64,000 nucleotides of DNA from the NCBI RefSeq assembly GCF_016650815.1, contig NZ_JAEKEZ010000001.1, positions 186,001 through 250,000 on the forward strand, given 5' to 3'. Origin of the DNA: Pseudomonas sp. TH31. Its GTDB lineage: Bacteria > Pseudomonadota > Gammaproteobacteria > Pseudomonadales > Pseudomonadaceae. The notes below the pieces were generated by a model. It was not told the origin of the DNA. It worked only from the letters and a program-made list of their open reading frames with translations, and searched no databases. Shown in pieces: positions 31,934 through 40,747 of the stretch. The position numbers and the translations under genes are program-made. How positions within the stretch are numbered: the first letter of the stretch is position 1; every line of letters starts with the position of its first letter.

Positions 31934-34735
31934 GTGCCGGACTTTCGTCAGGTCCGGCGTGGCAAAACCTTCGGTAAATCGTCCATAAATCGGCGCCAGC
32001 AACTCATAAGCTCGCAGCGGGTGACCCTGACGCTGCCAAAGCTGCGCCAATGACGTGGCACTGCGCAGCTCCCAAGCCAGCGCACCCTGGTCTTTCGCAA
32101 CCGCCAACGCCCTCAGCAAAATATCCTCACTCCTGTGGGAGCGAGCCTGCTCGCGATGGCGTCCATCCAGACAAACCAGCTCTGGCGAATTCTCCTGCGC
32201 CATCAACGCATCCGCCTGAGCCCGAAGAATCTCCGCCGTGCTCCAACCCGCCGCGCCACTTTCAGCACGCTCCAGCAACCCCCTATCAATAAAACCACCG
32301 TCCAGCGTCACCATGATCTCTTTCACCAGCCCGGCACCCGGTTGCGAAGGCCCCTCGGCACCCTCAATCACCTGCGCATACTGCCGGGCCCAGTTATAAA
32401 ACAGCAGCACCGAATGCTTCTGCGCTTGCTCGCGCAACAGACGCAAGAGATCGCGGGCGGTAGCGGTGTCGCCGTTATAATGGGCGATCAGGCAACCGGA
32501 CAGCGCCAGGGTGTAGCAGATGGAGGTGCCATGGTTGATCTGGATCGCGATGTCCAGCGCCTGGCGGGCAGTGCGCCAGGCTTGTTCCGGCTGGCCTTGC
32601 AGCCAGAGGATCCGCGCCAGAATCGTCAGCGCGGCGACGCTCTGGTCGTACTGCACGCCAAAACAGTGGGTGAAGCGGTTGAGGTGCCCGCTTTGGGCCA
32701 TGCGCTGGATGACCTGCTCGGCATGCTCCCGCGCTAGCGCTTGATCTCCGGAAAAGTGCAGCGCCAGTACTCGTAAACGGTGGGTGCTCAGCGACAATAC
32801 TGCATCGCCGTGCAGCCCCAGTCGGTCGAACTGCTGGCTCTGCTCCAGGGCCATCTGGTAGTTGCCGCAACAGAGATTGACCGCCATGTGCCCGGACACC
32901 GCCCGCAACTGCCCGGCAACGTCATTGCAACGTTCAGCGAGGGTTCTGGCGCTGACGAAGGCGTCGACGGTTTCGGCAGTGCCGCCCTGGGCGTGATAGC
33001 AGGAACTGCCGAGGGCGAGCTTCAGGGCGATGGTCAGGCGAGGGCAGGGCTCGGCGGCGGCATCGACCAGCGCCAAGGCCCGGCGCACGTACACGCCATG
33101 CTCCTTGAGCAGCGACAGTTCCTGCCACAGCGGCATCGAACTGGCGGTCAAGCGGATCGCCAGCATCTGCGGACCGTTCGCGTGCAATCCCCATTCGAGG
33201 GCGGCGCGGATGTCCTCCAGGCTCCGTGCATAGCGCTCGATCCACAGGTGCGTGGGCGTTTGCTCCCAGACGTCCCGGGCCTGTTGCATCAAGGCCAGGC
33301 AGCGCTCGGCATGTCGTTGGCGGGTGTCCGACACTTCGGCGGCCAGGTGAAGTTTTTCCAGGGCATAGCTGCGGGTGGTGTCGAGCAGGCGATAGAACAC
33401 CTCTTCATCACCGACTTCCACGTTCAACAACGACTTGGCTACCAGTTGCGTGATCGAGGCAAGTACCGCGTTGGGTTCGATGTGTTCGCCGACGATCACC
33501 GCCGCTGCAGATTCCAGCGTGAAGCCGCCCCGGAACAGCCCTAGTCGGCGCAGGCACGTCTGCTCGCAAGCACTGAGTAGTTCGAAGCTCCAGTCCAGCG
33601 TCGCGCGCAAGGTTTGATGGCGGCCCAACGTCGTCCGGGAGCCTTGGGTCAGCAGGCGAAAACTGCCTTGCAGTTGCGTCAGCAAGCCGTCGATGCCGAG
33701 GTCGGCGACTTGCGCGGCCGCCAGTTCGATGGCCAGCGGAATACCGTCCAGACGCTGGCAAATTTCAATCGCCAAGGGCAGCTCTTCATCGCTCAGCTCG
33801 AAACTGTCCTGGCTGGCCATCGCCCGCTCGACGAACAGTTGCAGGGCAGAAAAACTCAGGGCCTGGGCGCGGTCGAGCACGGCGATGGGCGGCGGGCAAT
33901 CCAGCGATTCCAGGCGTTGCACGTACTCGCCTTCAGCCCGCAGGCTCTCGCGACTGGTGGCCAGAATGTGTACCTGCGGCGCACTGCGCAGAATGTCTTC
34001 GCACAGCAGCGCAATTGCATCGATCAGGTGTTCGCAGTTGTCGATCACCAGCAGCATCTGACGTTCACGCAGGAAGGCCGCCAGGCCGTTCATCGGCTCG
34101 CTGTCGTGCAGCGCCAGGTCCAGCAGCGTTGCCAGATGCGCAGTGATCATCGCCGGATCGTTGAGTGGCGCGAGGTCCAGCAAGCGGATGCCGTCGCGGT
34201 AATGATCGATCAGTTGTTCGGCCACCCGCAGGGCCACGGTGGTCTTGCCGATACCGCCGGGGCCGACCAGGGTGATGAAGCGCTGGCGGGCCAGATGTGT
34301 CACCACGCTGTCCACCAGGTGCTGACGCCCGATCAGTCGGGTGCGACGCACCGGCAGGTTATGTCGGCGCGGCTTGTGGACCTCGTTGTCGGGATGCTGC
34401 TCGATAGACGCCAGCGAGAACGGCGCAACAAAACTGTAACCGCGCTGAGCCACCGTGACGATGTAGCGCTGGCCGGCCTGACCGTCGCCCAGCGCCTTGC
34501 GCAATGCCGCCATGTGCACTCGCAAATTGATGTCTTCGACGACGCTTTTGGGCCACACCTGCGCGATCAATTGCTGCTTGCTGACCACATTCCCGGCGTG
34601 CTCCAGCAGGATCAGCAGAATGTCCATGGCACGCCGACCCAGGCGCAAAGGCTGGTCGCCTTCCAGCACCAGGCGTTGTCCCGGGTAGATCCGGTAAGGG
34701 CCGAAATGCAGGGCCTGATCGGGGGAAGGGGTCAA
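31898..34735 (-). CDS. Winged-helix / NB-ARC / TPR-like transcriptional regulator
   Basis: The 945-residue STAND-type regulator has an N-terminal OmpR-like winged helix (about 8-105), an ATPase with Walker A VGPGGIGKTTV and MLLVIDNCEHLI (Walker B), sensor motif ILATSRESLRAEGEY, PLAIELAAAQ, and a C-terminal half of helical TPR-like repeats that would sense a ligand or partner. It starts with TTG 34735, with AGGAG 7 bases upstream. A REP element lies inside the coding sequence at 32134-32160, read in frame as GRHREQARSHR between two repeats, lengthening a loop. Target genes are unknown. Confidence 0.85.
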   Translation of the reverse strand: MTPSPDQALHFGPYRIYPGQRLVLEGDQPLRLGRRAMDILLILLEHAGNVVSKQQLIAQVWPKSVVEDINLRVHMAALRKALGDGQAGQRYIVTVAQRGYSFVAPFSLASIEQHPDNEVHKPRRHNLPVRRTRLIGRQHLVDSVVTHLARQRFITLVGPGGIGKTTVALRVAEQLIDHYRDGIRLLDLAPLNDPAMITAHLATLLDLALHDSEPMNGLAAFLRERQMLLVIDNCEHLIDAIALLCEDILRSAPQVHILATSRESLRAEGEYVQRLESLDCPPPIAVLDRAQALSFSALQLFVERAMASQDSFELSDEELPLAIEICQRLDGIPLAIELAAAQVADLGIDGLLTQLQGSFRLLTQGSRTTLGRHQTLRATLDWSFELLSACEQTCLRRLGLFRGGFTLESAAAVIVGEHIEPNAVLASITQLVAKSLLNVEVGDEEVFYRLLDTTRSYALEKLHLAAEVSDTRQRHAERCLALMQQARDVWEQTPTHLWIERYARSLEDIRAALEWGLHANGPQMLAIRLTASSMPLWQELSLLKEHGVYVRRALALVDAAAEPCPRLTIALKLALGSSCYHAQGGTAETVDAFVSARTLAERCNDVAGQLRAVSGHMAVNLCCGNYQMALEQSQQFDRLGLHGDAVLSLSTHRLRVLALHFSGDQALAREHAEQVIQRMAQSGHLNRFTHCFGVQYDQSVAALTILARILWLQGQPEQAWRTARQALDIAIQINHGTSICYTLALSGCLIAHYNGDTATARDLLRLLREQAQKHSVLLFYNWARQYAQVIEGAEGPSQPGAGLVKEIMVTLDGGFIDRGLLERAESGAAGWSTAEILRAQADALMAQENSPELVCLDGRHREQARSHRSEDILLRALAVAKDQGALAWELRSATSLAQLWQRQGHPLRAYELLAPIYGRFTEGFATPDLTKVRHLLDELAGQLHA
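32134..32160. repeat. Single REP inside a coding sequence
   Basis: TGTGGGAGCGAGCCTGCTCG followed by CGATGGC matches the intergenic REP core exactly but lies within the regulator gene at 31898-34735. It keeps the frame open on the minus strand, encoding GRHREQARSHR. No inverted partner is near. Confidence 0.85.
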
Positions 34736-35054
34736 CGGGTCACTCCTGCTTGCATCCGTCTGGTACGCGGTCTCCGAGCATACTCCTCAGGATTGTCCGG
34801 CAGTGCAATGAGGGCTCGACTGACTGTCAGGTGTTCGCCGCGACTGTCGCGATCCCGGCACCGCTCGCCACTTCGTATTTATTGGGCGCGAGTGTGACAA
34901 AAAAGGCGGTGGGACATCAGGCGCGGTTTTGAAAATTAACAACGTTTAACTCGTCGAGCGTCAGGTCTACGCCCAAAACTCTAGGGCTTCAAGTTCTACG
35001 AAGGCCTTTGTCTTCGCGCTGTAAAAGGAATGGACACTTCTGGAGGATGCCGGA
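34736..35054. other. 319-bp intergenic region with one shared motif
   Basis: No convincing gene is present. It must hold the promoters of the divergent regulator (34735, minus) and flavodoxin gene (35055, plus). Its only clear feature is the 20-mer at 34934-34953. Confidence 0.5.
34934..34953 (+). promoter_or_regulatory. 20-bp motif shared with 37300-37319
   Basis: AATTAACAACGTTTAACTCG occurs here, 101 bases before the flavodoxin start, and again as an exact reverse complement at 37300-37319 upstream of the AraC gene. It contains a direct repeat TTAAC-N5-TTAAC, the kind of site AraC proteins bind. It is probably an operator of the AraC protein at 36718. Confidence 0.55.
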
Positions 35055-35630
35055 ATGAGCGATGTGGTGGTGGTCTATCACAGTGGCTATGGGCACACCC
35101 GCGTCATGGCCGAAGCCGTGGCTCTGGGCGTGGAACGGCACGTGGGCAGCACCTGTCGGCTGATTTCGGTGGAAGACGTGGACACGCAGTGGGACCACCT
35201 GCACCGGGCCGATGCGATCATCTTTGGCGCCCCGACCTACATGGGCAGCGCCTCGGCGTCGTTCAAGGGCTTCATGGAGGCCACTTCGGCGTTCTATCTG
35301 GGCCAGCCCTGGCGCGACAAGCTCGCTGCCGGGTTCACCAATTCCGGCTGCCTGTGCGGCGACAAACTCAACACCTTGCTGCAGATGGCGGTGTTCGCTG
35401 CCCAGCATTCGATGATCTGGGTCGGCCTCGACGTGCTGCCGGCGCGTAGCAGCACCGGGCTGTTCGACGGGCAACTCAATCGCCTGGGCAGCTCGCTGGG
35501 CGCCATGGCCCAGTCGAATGTCGAACAGTCCCCCGACGATGCGCCACCGCCCGAAGATCGCTGCACCGCCGCGCACTTGGGCGAGCGGGTCGCGCGGCTG
35601 GCCGAACGTCTGCATCACTCACCGATTTGA
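35055..35630 (+). CDS. Flavodoxin-like NAD(P)H:quinone reductase (WrbA-type)
   Basis: The 191-residue flavodoxin-fold protein has an FMN phosphate loop [34 protein letters not shown] and [14 protein letters not shown]. It would reduce quinones by two electrons in the cytoplasm. GGAGG precedes the ATG. The C-terminus has a proline-rich insert ([12 protein letters not shown]). It forms an operon with the hydrolase 31 bases downstream. Confidence 0.83.
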   Translation: MSDVVVVYHSGYGHTRVMAEAVALGVERHVGSTCRLISVEDVDTQWDHLHRADAIIFGAPTYMGSASASFKGFMEATSAFYLGQPWRDKLAAGFTNSGCLCGDKLNTLLQMAVFAAQHSMIWVGLDVLPARSSTGLFDGQLNRLGSSLGAMAQSNVEQSPDDAPPPEDRCTAAHLGERVARLAERLHHSPI

Positions 35631-35661
35631 TCCCCCAAACACCCCCAAAGGAGTACGCCTC

Positions 35662-36486
35662 ATGAGCACATTCACCACCCGCGACGGTACCGAGATTTAC
35701 TACAAGGACTGGGGCACCGGTCAGCCGGTCGTCTTCAGCCATGGCTGGCCGCTGAACGCCGACAGCTGGGAATCGCAGATGATCTTTCTGGCGTCCAAAG
35801 GCTATCGGGTCATCGCCCACGACCGTCGTGGCCATGGCCGCTCCAGCCAACCGTGGACCGGCAACGACATGGACACCTATGCCGACGACCTGGCGCAACT
35901 GATCGAACGGCTGGACCTGAAAAACGCCGTGCTGTTTGGCTTCTCCACCGGCGGCGGTGAAGTGGCCCGCTACATCGGTCGTCACGGCACTGGTCGGGTC
36001 GCAAAAGCCGGGCTGATTTCCTCGGTGCCGCCGCTGATGCTCAAGACCGAAGCCAATCCCGGCGGCCTGCCTATCGAAGTGTTTGATGGCATTCGTCAGG
36101 CCTCGCTGGTCGACCGTTCGCAGCTCTACAAAGACCTCGCCGCCGGTCCGTTCTTCGGCTTCAACAAACCGGACGCCACGTCATCCCAGGGCATGATCGA
36201 CTGGTTCTGGCTGCAAGGCATGACCTCCGGCCACAAGAACGCCTATGACTGCATCAAGGCCTTCTCGGAAACCGACTTCACCGAAGACCTGAAGAAGTTC
36301 GACGTACCGACACTGGTGGTGCACGGCGATGCGGATCAGGTGGTGCCGATTGAGGCGGCGGGGATTGCCTCGGCCCGGCTGGTCAAGGGCTCGACGCTGA
36401 AGGTTTATCCGGGTGCGCCGCATGGCTTGACCGATACCCACAAGGACCAGCTCAACGAAGATCTGTTGGCGTTCCTGAAAGGCTGA
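35662..36486 (+). CDS. Alpha/beta hydrolase of the non-heme haloperoxidase family
   Basis: The 274-residue protein resembles Pseudomonas arylesterase/perhydrolase and chloroperoxidase F. It opens [28 protein letters not shown], with [14 protein letters not shown], nucleophile elbow [12 protein letters not shown] (the usual GFSMGGG has Met for Thr), acid in [11 protein letters not shown] and His in [10 protein letters not shown]. The catalytic triad is therefore complete. AAAGGAG lies before ATG 35662. It is co-transcribed with the flavodoxin gene; a joint role in detoxifying quinones or peroxides is inference. Confidence 0.87.
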   Translation: MSTFTTRDGTEIYYKDWGTGQPVVFSHGWPLNADSWESQMIFLASKGYRVIAHDRRGHGRSSQPWTGNDMDTYADDLAQLIERLDLKNAVLFGFSTGGGEVARYIGRHGTGRVAKAGLISSVPPLMLKTEANPGGLPIEVFDGIRQASLVDRSQLYKDLAAGPFFGFNKPDATSSQGMIDWFWLQGMTSGHKNAYDCIKAFSETDFTEDLKKFDVPTLVVHGDADQVVPIEAAGIASARLVKGSTLKVYPGAPHGLTDTHKDQLNEDLLAFLKG

Positions 36487-36528
36487 AGATCAAAAGATCG
36501 CAGGCTTCGCCAGCTCCTACAGGGTTGT
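36487..36528. repeat. GATCAAAAGATCGCAGC repeat
   Basis: AAGATCAAAAGATCGCAGGC...CAGCTCCTACAGGG begins just after the hydrolase stop. It is the same family as at 27341. Confidence 0.7.
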
Positions 36529-36608
36529 GCACCTACCTGCAGGAGCACGGCTTGCCGGCGATGGCGTCCTTGAGATCGCCTCAAAGCCTGATCAAGCGAA
36601 ATACAAAC

Positions 36609-36697
36609 GGTGGGAGCGAGCCTGCTCGCGATAGCGGTGTGTCGGTCAACCAATGTGTTGAATATACGCCGCCATCGCGAGCAGGCTCGCTCCCACA
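36609..36697. repeat. REPIN
   Basis: GGTGGGAGCGAGCCTGCTCGCGA faces TCGCGAGCAGGCTCGCTCCCACA, about 45 bases apart, between the convergent hydrolase and AraC genes. Confidence 0.9.
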
Positions 36698-36717
36698 AGT
36701 AACTGTGTTCACTGGAC

Positions 36718-37179
36718 TTACGGATGTACGCATAACCCTGTAGGCGCTGGCAAAGGCTGCGATCTTTTACGGTTAAACTCAGGGGCGCGCACCACCTGAC
36801 ACCGCCACGAAAACGGCGTGATGCCTTCGCTGCGGGTGAAAATGTGGCAGAAGTGCGCTTGATCGCAGAAGCCACAGTCCAGGCTGATTTGCGTCAGGGT
36901 CAGGTCGGTGTCCTGGATCAATTGCTTGGCTTTCGCGATGCGCTGGCCGCGAATCCAGTCCTGCGGCGAGAGGCCCGTGCTGCACTTGAACGCCCGGGAA
37001 AAATGGCTGCGTGACAGCGCGCAGGCCTTGGCCAGTTCAGTCACTTCCAGGGTATCGCTCAGGCCTTCGAGAATCAGTTGCTTGACCAGGTTTTCGCGCC
37101 AGGGGGCGAGGCCGCCGGTGGTGGTTTTTGGCGCTGGCGTGGCGGGCGCCCTGACGGCGTTGAACTGAACGTGGGCCAT
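36718..37179 (-). CDS. Short AraC-family regulator (DNA-binding domain only)
   Basis: The 153-residue protein is an AraC double helix-turn-helix (LEVTELAKACALSRSHFSRAFKCSTGLSPQDWI and LTLTQISLDCGFCDQAHFCHIFTRSEGITPFSWR) behind a short 40-residue leader, without ligand domain, as in SoxS/MarA-like regulators. The last 15 residues (SQPLPAPTGLCVHP) are encoded by a degenerate GCGATCTTTT-type repeat, so the original stop was probably lost to a repeat insertion. It is divergent from the metallo-hydrolase at 37457; the shared 20-mer lies between them. Confidence 0.8.
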   Translation of the reverse strand: MAHVQFNAVRAPATPAPKTTTGGLAPWRENLVKQLILEGLSDTLEVTELAKACALSRSHFSRAFKCSTGLSPQDWIRGQRIAKAKQLIQDTDLTLTQISLDCGFCDQAHFCHIFTRSEGITPFSWRCQVVRAPEFNRKRSQPLPAPTGLCVHP

Positions 37180-37299
37180 GACAAATGTCCGTGTCGGTGG
37201 GAATGCGCGGGCGCACTGCACGCAGGATCAACATCTTCCTTTTTCAGGAACGCAGGTCCGTGCAGAGGACTTCATTTTTGGTCGCGGGGCGTTGGCAGG

Positions 37300-37319
37300 C
37301 GAGTTAAACGTTGTTAATT
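37300..37319 (-). promoter_or_regulatory. Second copy of the 20-bp motif
   Basis: Reverse complement of 34934-34953, identical in all 20 positions. It is 121 bases upstream of the AraC start (same orientation as at the flavodoxin gene) and 138 bases upstream of the divergent metallo-hydrolase. Confidence 0.55.
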
Positions 37320-37456
37320 CCATGCCCGGTTCGGGATGGAGAAACCGCGCTAACTCAGCACATCGTTGCAAGTGTGCGCAGGTTGGGTCGGTGCAAGATG
37401 GGGCACGTATGGCGCGCCTTCGCAGGTCGCTTTCCTTGAAGACAAAAGGTGAAGGC

Positions 37457-38439
37457 ATGAAGCATTCTCTGGTTTGCACACTGGGCCTGGCGGTTGCGCT
37501 GGCGTCCGGTATTTCCATGGCGGCGGCACCGGCTCAGGTCGGCACTCAAGCGCCGGGTTACTTCCGCCTGGCCGTGGGCGATTACGAAGTCAGCGCACTG
37601 TTCGACGGCTACAACGACCTGTCGCCGAGACTGCTCAAGGGCCTGACCCAAAGTCAAATCCGCGCACTGTTGGCCCGTCGCTCGATTGAAACGCCCGGCG
37701 TGCAAACAGCGTTCAACGCCTTTCTGATCAATACCGGCAAGCAACTGATCCTGGTCGACACCGGGGCAGGGCAGTGCATCGGCGCCACGGCCGGCATGCT
37801 CTCGGACAATATGAAAGCCGCCGGTTATCAGCCGGATCAGGTCGACACGATCCTGTTGACGCACCTGCACCTGGACCACGTGTGTGGACTGGTCGATGGC
37901 CAGCAGAAACCGGTCTTCGCCAACGCCACGGTCTACGCGGCCAAGGCTGAAGCTGATTATTGGCTCGACCCGCAAGCCATCGCCAAAGCACCCGAAGGCG
38001 CCAAGCCGTATTTCAAAATCGCCCAGGATTCGACCGCTCCGTACGTCGCGGCGGGCCGCTTTAAAACCTTTGACGCCGGCCAGTCACCGGTGCCGGGTGT
38101 CGAGGCCACGCTGGAAGCCGGGCACACGCCGGGCAGCACCACCTACCGCTTCACCTCCAACGGCCAGAGCATTTTGTTCATGGGCGATTTGGTGCATAAC
38201 CTGGCGGTGCAATTCCTCCATCCTGAAGTGTCGATCGGTTTCGACGTCAACAGTCAGCAGGCGATCAAGAGTCGCGAGCTGGTCTTCACCGATGCAGCGA
38301 CCAGCAAGACTTGGGTCACGGCCGCACACTTGCCGTTCCCGGCATCGGCCATATCGCCGCCGAGGGCAAGCATTTCCAATGGGTGCCTGTGGAGTACGGC
38401 CCTTACAAACGAGCGGCCAAAGTGCCGTTGATCGAGTAA
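37457..38439 (+). pseudogene. Secreted metallo-beta-lactamase-fold hydrolase, frameshifted near the end
   Basis: A signal peptide (MKHSLVCTLGLAVALASGISMAAA) precedes an MBL-fold domain with metal motif LTHLHLDHVCG, EAGHTPGS and FMGDLVHN. The frame is lost at CCC 38338-38340; restoring one C gives LPFPGIGHIAAEGKHFQWVPVEYGPYK with a stop at 38437-38439 and 327 residues. As written, the product ends in 30 wrong residues and lacks the last His motif (GIGHI). Function could be lactonase or arylsulfatase-like; no clue to substrate. GAAGG precedes the ATG. Confidence 0.8.
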
Positions 38440-38504
38440 AGTCCAGGGCTAACACAAACTCTGTGGCATTCACCACCTGGCGTTGGTGTAAACACAAGGA
38501 ATCC

Positions 38505-39434
38505 ATGCTGATGAACCGTAACGATCTGCGTCGCGTCGACATGAACCTGCTGGTGATTTTCGAAGCCCTGATGTTCGAAAAGAACCTGACCCGGGTCGCC
38601 GAAAAACTCTTTATGGGCCAACCGGCGGTGAGTGCGGCGCTGGGGCGTTTGCGTGATCTGTTTGACGACCCGTTGCTGTTGCGCAACGGTCGCGGCATGG
38701 AACCGACGGCGCGGGCGCTGGCGATTCTCAAGGAGCTGCAACCGGCGATGGACGTGATCTCCGGCGCGGTCAGCCGCGCCAAGGAATTCGAGCCGGCCAG
38801 CAGTTGTGACGTGTTTCGCATCGGGCTGTCGGACGATGCCGAGTTTGGGTTGTTTCCACCGTTGTTGAGCCAACTGCGGGAAGAGGCTCCGGGCATAATC
38901 GTCGTGGTTCGGCGGGCCAACTACCTGCTGATGCCAGCATTGCTGGCGTCCGGGGAAATCTCGGTCGGCGTCAGCTACACCACCGATTTGCCGGCCAACG
39001 CCAAGCGCAAAAAACTGCGGGACATCCCCTGCAAAGTCCTGCGCGGGGACAAGCGCCCGGGCTCTCTGACGCTGGACGAGTACTGCGAACGGCCGCATGC
39101 GATGGTGTCGTTTTCTGGCGACTTGAGCGGCAATATTGATCTCGATCTGGCCAAAATCGGTCGCAGTCGCCGCGTGGTATTGGGTGTTCCGCAATTCAGT
39201 GGTTTGCGGGCGTTACTGGCCGGGACCGAAATGATCGCCACCGTGCCCGATTACGCCGCGTGCGCCTTGGTCGAAGGCTGTGCCCTGCGCGCCGAAGACC
39301 CACCGTTTTCCATCGAAGCCGCGCAGTTGTCGATGGCCTGGAGCGGCGTGCACGACAACGACCCGGCAGAGAAATGGTTACGCTCGCGGATCAGCCAGTT
39401 CATGTCCGAACCCCTCAACAACCCTACCCCATAA
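38505..39434 (+). CDS. LysR-type regulator
   Basis: The 309-residue protein has winged helix DMNLLVIFEALMFEKNLTRVAEKLFMGQPAVSAALGRLRDLFDDPLLLRNGRGMEPT (NodD/PnbR-like opening) and a substrate domain from about 95. AAGGA stands before two possible ATGs (38505 and 38511). It lies 65 bases after the metallo-hydrolase on the same strand and 281 bases before the DoxX-led operon, either of which it may control. Confidence 0.87.
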   Translation: MLMNRNDLRRVDMNLLVIFEALMFEKNLTRVAEKLFMGQPAVSAALGRLRDLFDDPLLLRNGRGMEPTARALAILKELQPAMDVISGAVSRAKEFEPASSCDVFRIGLSDDAEFGLFPPLLSQLREEAPGIIVVVRRANYLLMPALLASGEISVGVSYTTDLPANAKRKKLRDIPCKVLRGDKRPGSLTLDEYCERPHAMVSFSGDLSGNIDLDLAKIGRSRRVVLGVPQFSGLRALLAGTEMIATVPDYAACALVEGCALRAEDPPFSIEAAQLSMAWSGVHDNDPAEKWLRSRISQFMSEPLNNPTP

Positions 39435-39497
39435 TCCCTGCCAAACACCGATCAAATGTGGGAGATGGGCTCGGTTACCAACCAGGCAACGCGGTCA

Positions 39498-39600
39498 ATG
39501 TAGGAGCTGCAAGGCTGCGATCTTTTGACCTTCAGTAAAGTCAGCACCTTCGAACATCAAGATCAAAAGATCGCAGCCTTCGGCAGCTCCTACTGGGGGC
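39498..39600. repeat. Inverted pair of GATCAAAAGATCGCAGC repeats
   Basis: TGTAGGAGCTGCAAGGCTGCGATCTTTTGACC faces AAGATCAAAAGATCGCAGCCTTCGGCAGCTCCTACTGGG. Same family as at 27341 and 43292. Confidence 0.8.
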
Positions 39601-39650
39601 TGCGTCGAGGGCAAAAAGAGCACGTATATCCAATTTTTCCCCACCTGACC

Positions 39651-39675
39651 CCGGCACTATCAGATCAAGTGCCGG
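39651..39675. promoter_or_regulatory. Inverted repeat upstream of the DoxX-led operon
   Basis: CCGGCAC-N11-GTGCCGG is a perfect 7-bp inverted repeat 41 bases before the DoxX start. A LysR gene lies just upstream, so it is a candidate LysR operator, though a leader hairpin is possible. Confidence 0.35.
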
Positions 39676-39715
39676 CGAAGCCATGCCGGTGATTTTTCAA
39701 TGGAGCAGGTAGGCC

Positions 39716-40131
39716 ATGAACGCAGCGGGATGGGATGAACGGGCTCGGAACTTCGGGCTGCTTTTTTGCGGGGCAGCGGCGGATTGTTTCTGTTGTGGGT
39801 GCATGGCTTGCCCAAGTTGCTGGACTACAGCGCGCAACTGCAACAGATCGAAGACCCGTTTCACCTGGGCGCGAACGTCACGCTGATCCTGGCGATTTTC
39901 GCCGAGGTGCTGTGCCCGCTGCTGATCGTCGCCGGGGTGCTGGTGCGTTTGGCGTGCTTGCCTATTCTGTGTGTGCTGTTGGTGGCGCTGTTGATTGTGC
40001 ATCCGCAATGGAGCCTGTTCGAAGGGCAGTTCGGCTGGCTGCTGCTGATTGTGTTCACCAGCATCCTTATCGCCGGGCCGGGACGGCTGGCGCTCAATGA
40101 TCGTTTTGCCGGAGTCTTTCGTTATGCCTGA
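39716..40131 (+). pseudogene. DoxX family membrane protein, frameshifted at T6
   Basis: The N-terminal frame MNAAGWDERARNFGLLF ends out of frame; the membrane core continues in another frame (LRGSGGLFLLWVHGLPKLLDY and so on to FAGVFRYA) with four hydrophobic segments. Adding one T to the run at 39762-39767 joins them as FGLLFLRGSGG and yields 138 residues, the normal DoxX length. Its stop overlaps the next start (ATGCCTGA), so it heads a four-gene operon. Confidence 0.75.
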
Positions 40132-40747
40132 TGCCAACCGTGCCGACGCTGCAAAGCCGGGTTTCGAGGAAGTCGTGACCCTGATCGTCAAGCACCGGGT
40201 CAAGGCCGGTTTCGAGGCGCCTTACGAAGCCTGGCTGCGCAACATTGTCAGCATCGCCGGGCGGCGAGAAGGGCACTTGGGCGTGGACGTGGTGCGCGGC
40301 AAGAACGCCGGCCTCGACACCTACACCTGCGTGTTGCGCTTTTGCTCCACCGAAGCGATGCAACTGTGGCTCGATTCGCCGCAACGCCTGGAATTGGTCA
40401 ACGAAGCCACACCGATGCTGGCCGACGGCGACCAGACTGAGGTCAACCCGGTCAACGAGTTCTGGTTTTCGCCACTGGCCGACGCCGCTTCGCCACCGCC
40501 GCGCTGGAAGCAAGCGGTGGTCACCTTGTTGGTGATTTTGCCGCACACCTTGCTGGTGCCGCTGATGTGGGGGCCGCTGCTCAAGCTCAACGCCTTCCTG
40601 TCCAACTACGTGGTTGCCACTTTTCTGATCACCGTGACCATCGTGGTTTCGGTGGTGTACCTGTTCATGCCGAGGGCGACACGCCTGTTCGCGCCATGGC
40701 TGACAGCCGACACGTCACATTCCACTCTGCCTGAGGAACCGCTATGA
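40124..40747 (+). CDS. ABM-domain protein with two C-terminal membrane helices
   Basis: The 207-residue protein has an antibiotic-biosynthesis-monooxygenase (ABM) domain (about 15-105, EEVVTLIVKHRVKAGFEAPYEAWLRNI and REGHLGVDVVR) followed by two hydrophobic helices (AVVTLLVILPHTLLVPLMWGPLL and YVVATFLITVTIVVSVVYLFM). Such proteins occur widely beside amidohydrolases; a catalytic role is not shown. It overlaps the upstream gene by 8 bases and the next by ATGA. Confidence 0.82.
   Translation: MPDANRADAAKPGFEEVVTLIVKHRVKAGFEAPYEAWLRNIVSIAGRREGHLGVDVVRGKNAGLDTYTCVLRFCSTEAMQLWLDSPQRLELVNEATPMLADGDQTEVNPVNEFWFSPLADAASPPPRWKQAVVTLLVILPHTLLVPLMWGPLLKLNAFLSNYVVATFLITVTIVVSVVYLFMPRATRLFAPWLTADTSHSTLPEEPL

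Noticed and set aside
32780..34897. Long plus-strand frames opposite the NB-ARC regulator
   Set aside because: Shadows of the 945-residue gene; the low-complexity translation lacks any family resemblance.
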